Source: JAVBNJ01 sp031551625
GTDB taxonomy: Bacteria; Bacteroidota; Bacteroidia; Bacteroidales; UBA932
NCBI GenBank assembly: GCA_031551625.1
Contig: JAVBNJ010000015.1
Coordinates: forward strand, 1 to 6,115
Direction: 5' to 3'
DNA: 6,115 bases
Below the pieces are notes generated by a model, which did not search any database, had not been told where the DNA came from, and worked only from the letters and a program-made list of their open reading frames with translations. Shown here one piece after another: positions 5,023 to 6,115 of the stretch. Each line of letters starts with the position of its first letter. Positions within the stretch are counted from its first letter, which is position 1. The position numbers and the translations under genes were made by a program.

Positions 5023-6115
5023 ATGAAAAAATATATTTATATCATTCTAGTAGGGATTGTAGCGACAGGTTGTGCAGTTCCTGCTGTAGCGCAAGAAAGT
5101 ACATTGTTGCATTTTATGCGCCAGTCGCCGCAATCGTTGCGCAGCAATCCGGCCAACATATCGGACTCCGTAAAATATTTTCTTGGTATTCCGGTGTTGA
5201 GCAATATTAATGTTGATTTCAAAAGCGCTATCTCGTATGGCGATGCCATTGTGCGCACCGCAAAAGATTCGTTGCGCATCAACCCCGATTTGCCGAACGA
5301 ACTGACGGATAAAAGCCGCATTAACTTTGGCGTAAACGTAGAGTTGATTTCATTTGGTTTCCGCTTTGCCCAGAAGAATATGATTACTTTTTCGGCAGGT
5401 GTGCGTTCTTATGGGAACTTTCTGTTGCCGAAAGATGCAGCGGTGCTTGCTATACAGGGCAACGACCCTGGTCGCCCGTTGGTTATTGAAACCGATGCGC
5501 GTGGCGTAGCTTATGCCGAAGCAGCCTTGGGTTATTCGCGCATAATTAATAAAAACTGGAAAGCGGGCGTGCGTGTGAAATACTTGATTGGCGCTGCCGG
5601 AGCCGATTGCGATAAGATACACGCTACTGTTAACACGTCGCCGGTTGATTATACAATGACGCTTACCTCTGCCGGTTTGGTGCGAACGTCTATGCCCGAC
5701 CAGAATAATATTTCTATTCAGGATATGTTGAAGAACCGCGGCTTTGGTTTCGATGCTGGGGTGTATTACAAAACGCCGGTGAAAGGCCTCGAAGTGAGTT
5801 TGAGTTTTATTGATTGGGGTTTCATTGACTGGAGCACGGGTTTGAAGAATTATGAATCCAAAATCGTTGGTGGTGAATACGTGTTCCGAGGCTTGGAAAA
5901 GCTCGACCAGAACAGTATCGACAATATTATTGATACGTTGAAGAATGTATTCAAGTTTGAAGAACAACCCGGTGAAAAGTTCCGTTCGACCTTGCCCGGT
6001 AAGATTTTTCTTGGTGTGTCGTACAATCTCACACCGAAAGATAAGTTCGGTTTTCTGTTCAATACACATGCATTGCACAACTTTGAACAAACACGTTTCA
6101 AAAAAAAAAATTTTT
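5023..6115 (+). CDS. DUF5723-like outer-membrane beta-barrel protein, N-terminal part (3' end outside window)
   Basis: The frame is open from the ATG at 5023 to the window edge, giving 364 residues with no stop. The N-terminus MKKYIYIILVGIVATGCAVPAVAQ is a signal peptide, most simply cut after AVA (residue 23). The sequence then shows SLRSNPANI (38-46); an NPA motif early in the mature protein is also seen in FadL-like and PorV-like barrels. Alternating amphipathic strands follow, including INFGVNVELISFGFRFA (100-116) and GFDAGVYYK (242-250). LEVSLSFIDWGFIDWS (256-271) resembles a motif I remember from the Bacteroidota family DUF5723. All this points to an outer-membrane barrel of unknown function. 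Its start lies 12 bases after the lipoprotein stop, so the two are probably translated from one message. The last few codons, after QTRF, fall in an A/T homopolymer and may not be real. The family name is from memory of its pattern; a general PorV/FadL-type barrel is the alternative. Confidence 0.8.
   Translation, partial: MKKYIYIILVGIVATGCAVPAVAQESTLLHFMRQSPQSLRSNPANISDSVKYFLGIPVLSNINVDFKSAISYGDAIVRTAKDSLRINPDLPNELTDKSRINFGVNVELISFGFRFAQKNMITFSAGVRSYGNFLLPKDAAVLAIQGNDPGRPLVIETDARGVAYAEAALGYSRIINKNWKAGVRVKYLIGAAGADCDKIHATVNTSPVDYTMTLTSAGLVRTSMPDQNNISIQDMLKNRGFGFDAGVYYKTPVKGLEVSLSFIDWGFIDWSTGLKNYESKIVGGEYVFRGLEKLDQNSIDNIIDTLKNVFKFEEQPGEKFRSTLPGKIFLGVSYNLTPKDKFGFLFNTHALHNFEQTRFKKKNF

Noticed and set aside
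5350..6090. Minus-strand open frame of 246 codons
   Set aside because: It is antisense to the barrel-like gene, whose plus-strand frame has a signal peptide, family-like motifs and a tight upstream neighbour. The minus-strand product resembles no family and has no promoter-like sequence that I could see.

Overview
The window looks like a fragment of a Bacteroidota chromosome, most likely of the order Bacteroidales. The protein families, the absence of clear Shine-Dalgarno sequences, and several matches to the Bacteroides-type -7 promoter box (TAnnTTTG) in front of genes all point that way. I cannot name a genus. Gene density is high and no gap between genes exceeds 265 bases. I see no tRNA, rRNA, CRISPR array, insertion sequence or phage gene.

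Layout from left to right. (1) Bases 2-313, plus strand: the 3' end of a class I mannose-6-phosphate isomerase gene (manA), cut by the window edge. (2) Bases 310-1999, minus strand: a three-gene translation cluster, transcribed in the order rplY (ribosomal protein L25/Ctc), pth (peptidyl-tRNA hydrolase), and an Hsp15-type S4 RNA-binding protein gene. One promoter-like box lies upstream of rplY and none is visible in the two internal gaps, so the three are probably one operon. Both internal gaps hold AT-rich repeats. The S4 gene runs tail to tail into manA with overlapping stop codons. (3) Bases 2000-2264: a divergent promoter region between rplY and ilvE. (4) Bases 2265-3284, plus strand: ilvE, a branched-chain amino acid aminotransferase, followed by a strong intrinsic terminator. 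(5) Bases 3412-6115, plus strand: a well-formed promoter, then a 532-residue predicted lipoprotein of unknown function and, 12 bases later, the start of an outer-membrane beta-barrel-like protein resembling the DUF5723 family. This second gene runs off the right edge.

The first half is ordinary housekeeping DNA. The rplY-pth-S4 group has a shared theme: a 5S rRNA-binding protein, the enzyme that recycles peptidyl-tRNA, and a protein of the family that binds 50S subunits still carrying peptidyl-tRNA. The most interesting part is the lipoprotein plus barrel pair, an apparent two-gene envelope unit with no assigned function. The last 16 bases (11 A then 5 T) may be an assembly artefact at a contig end.
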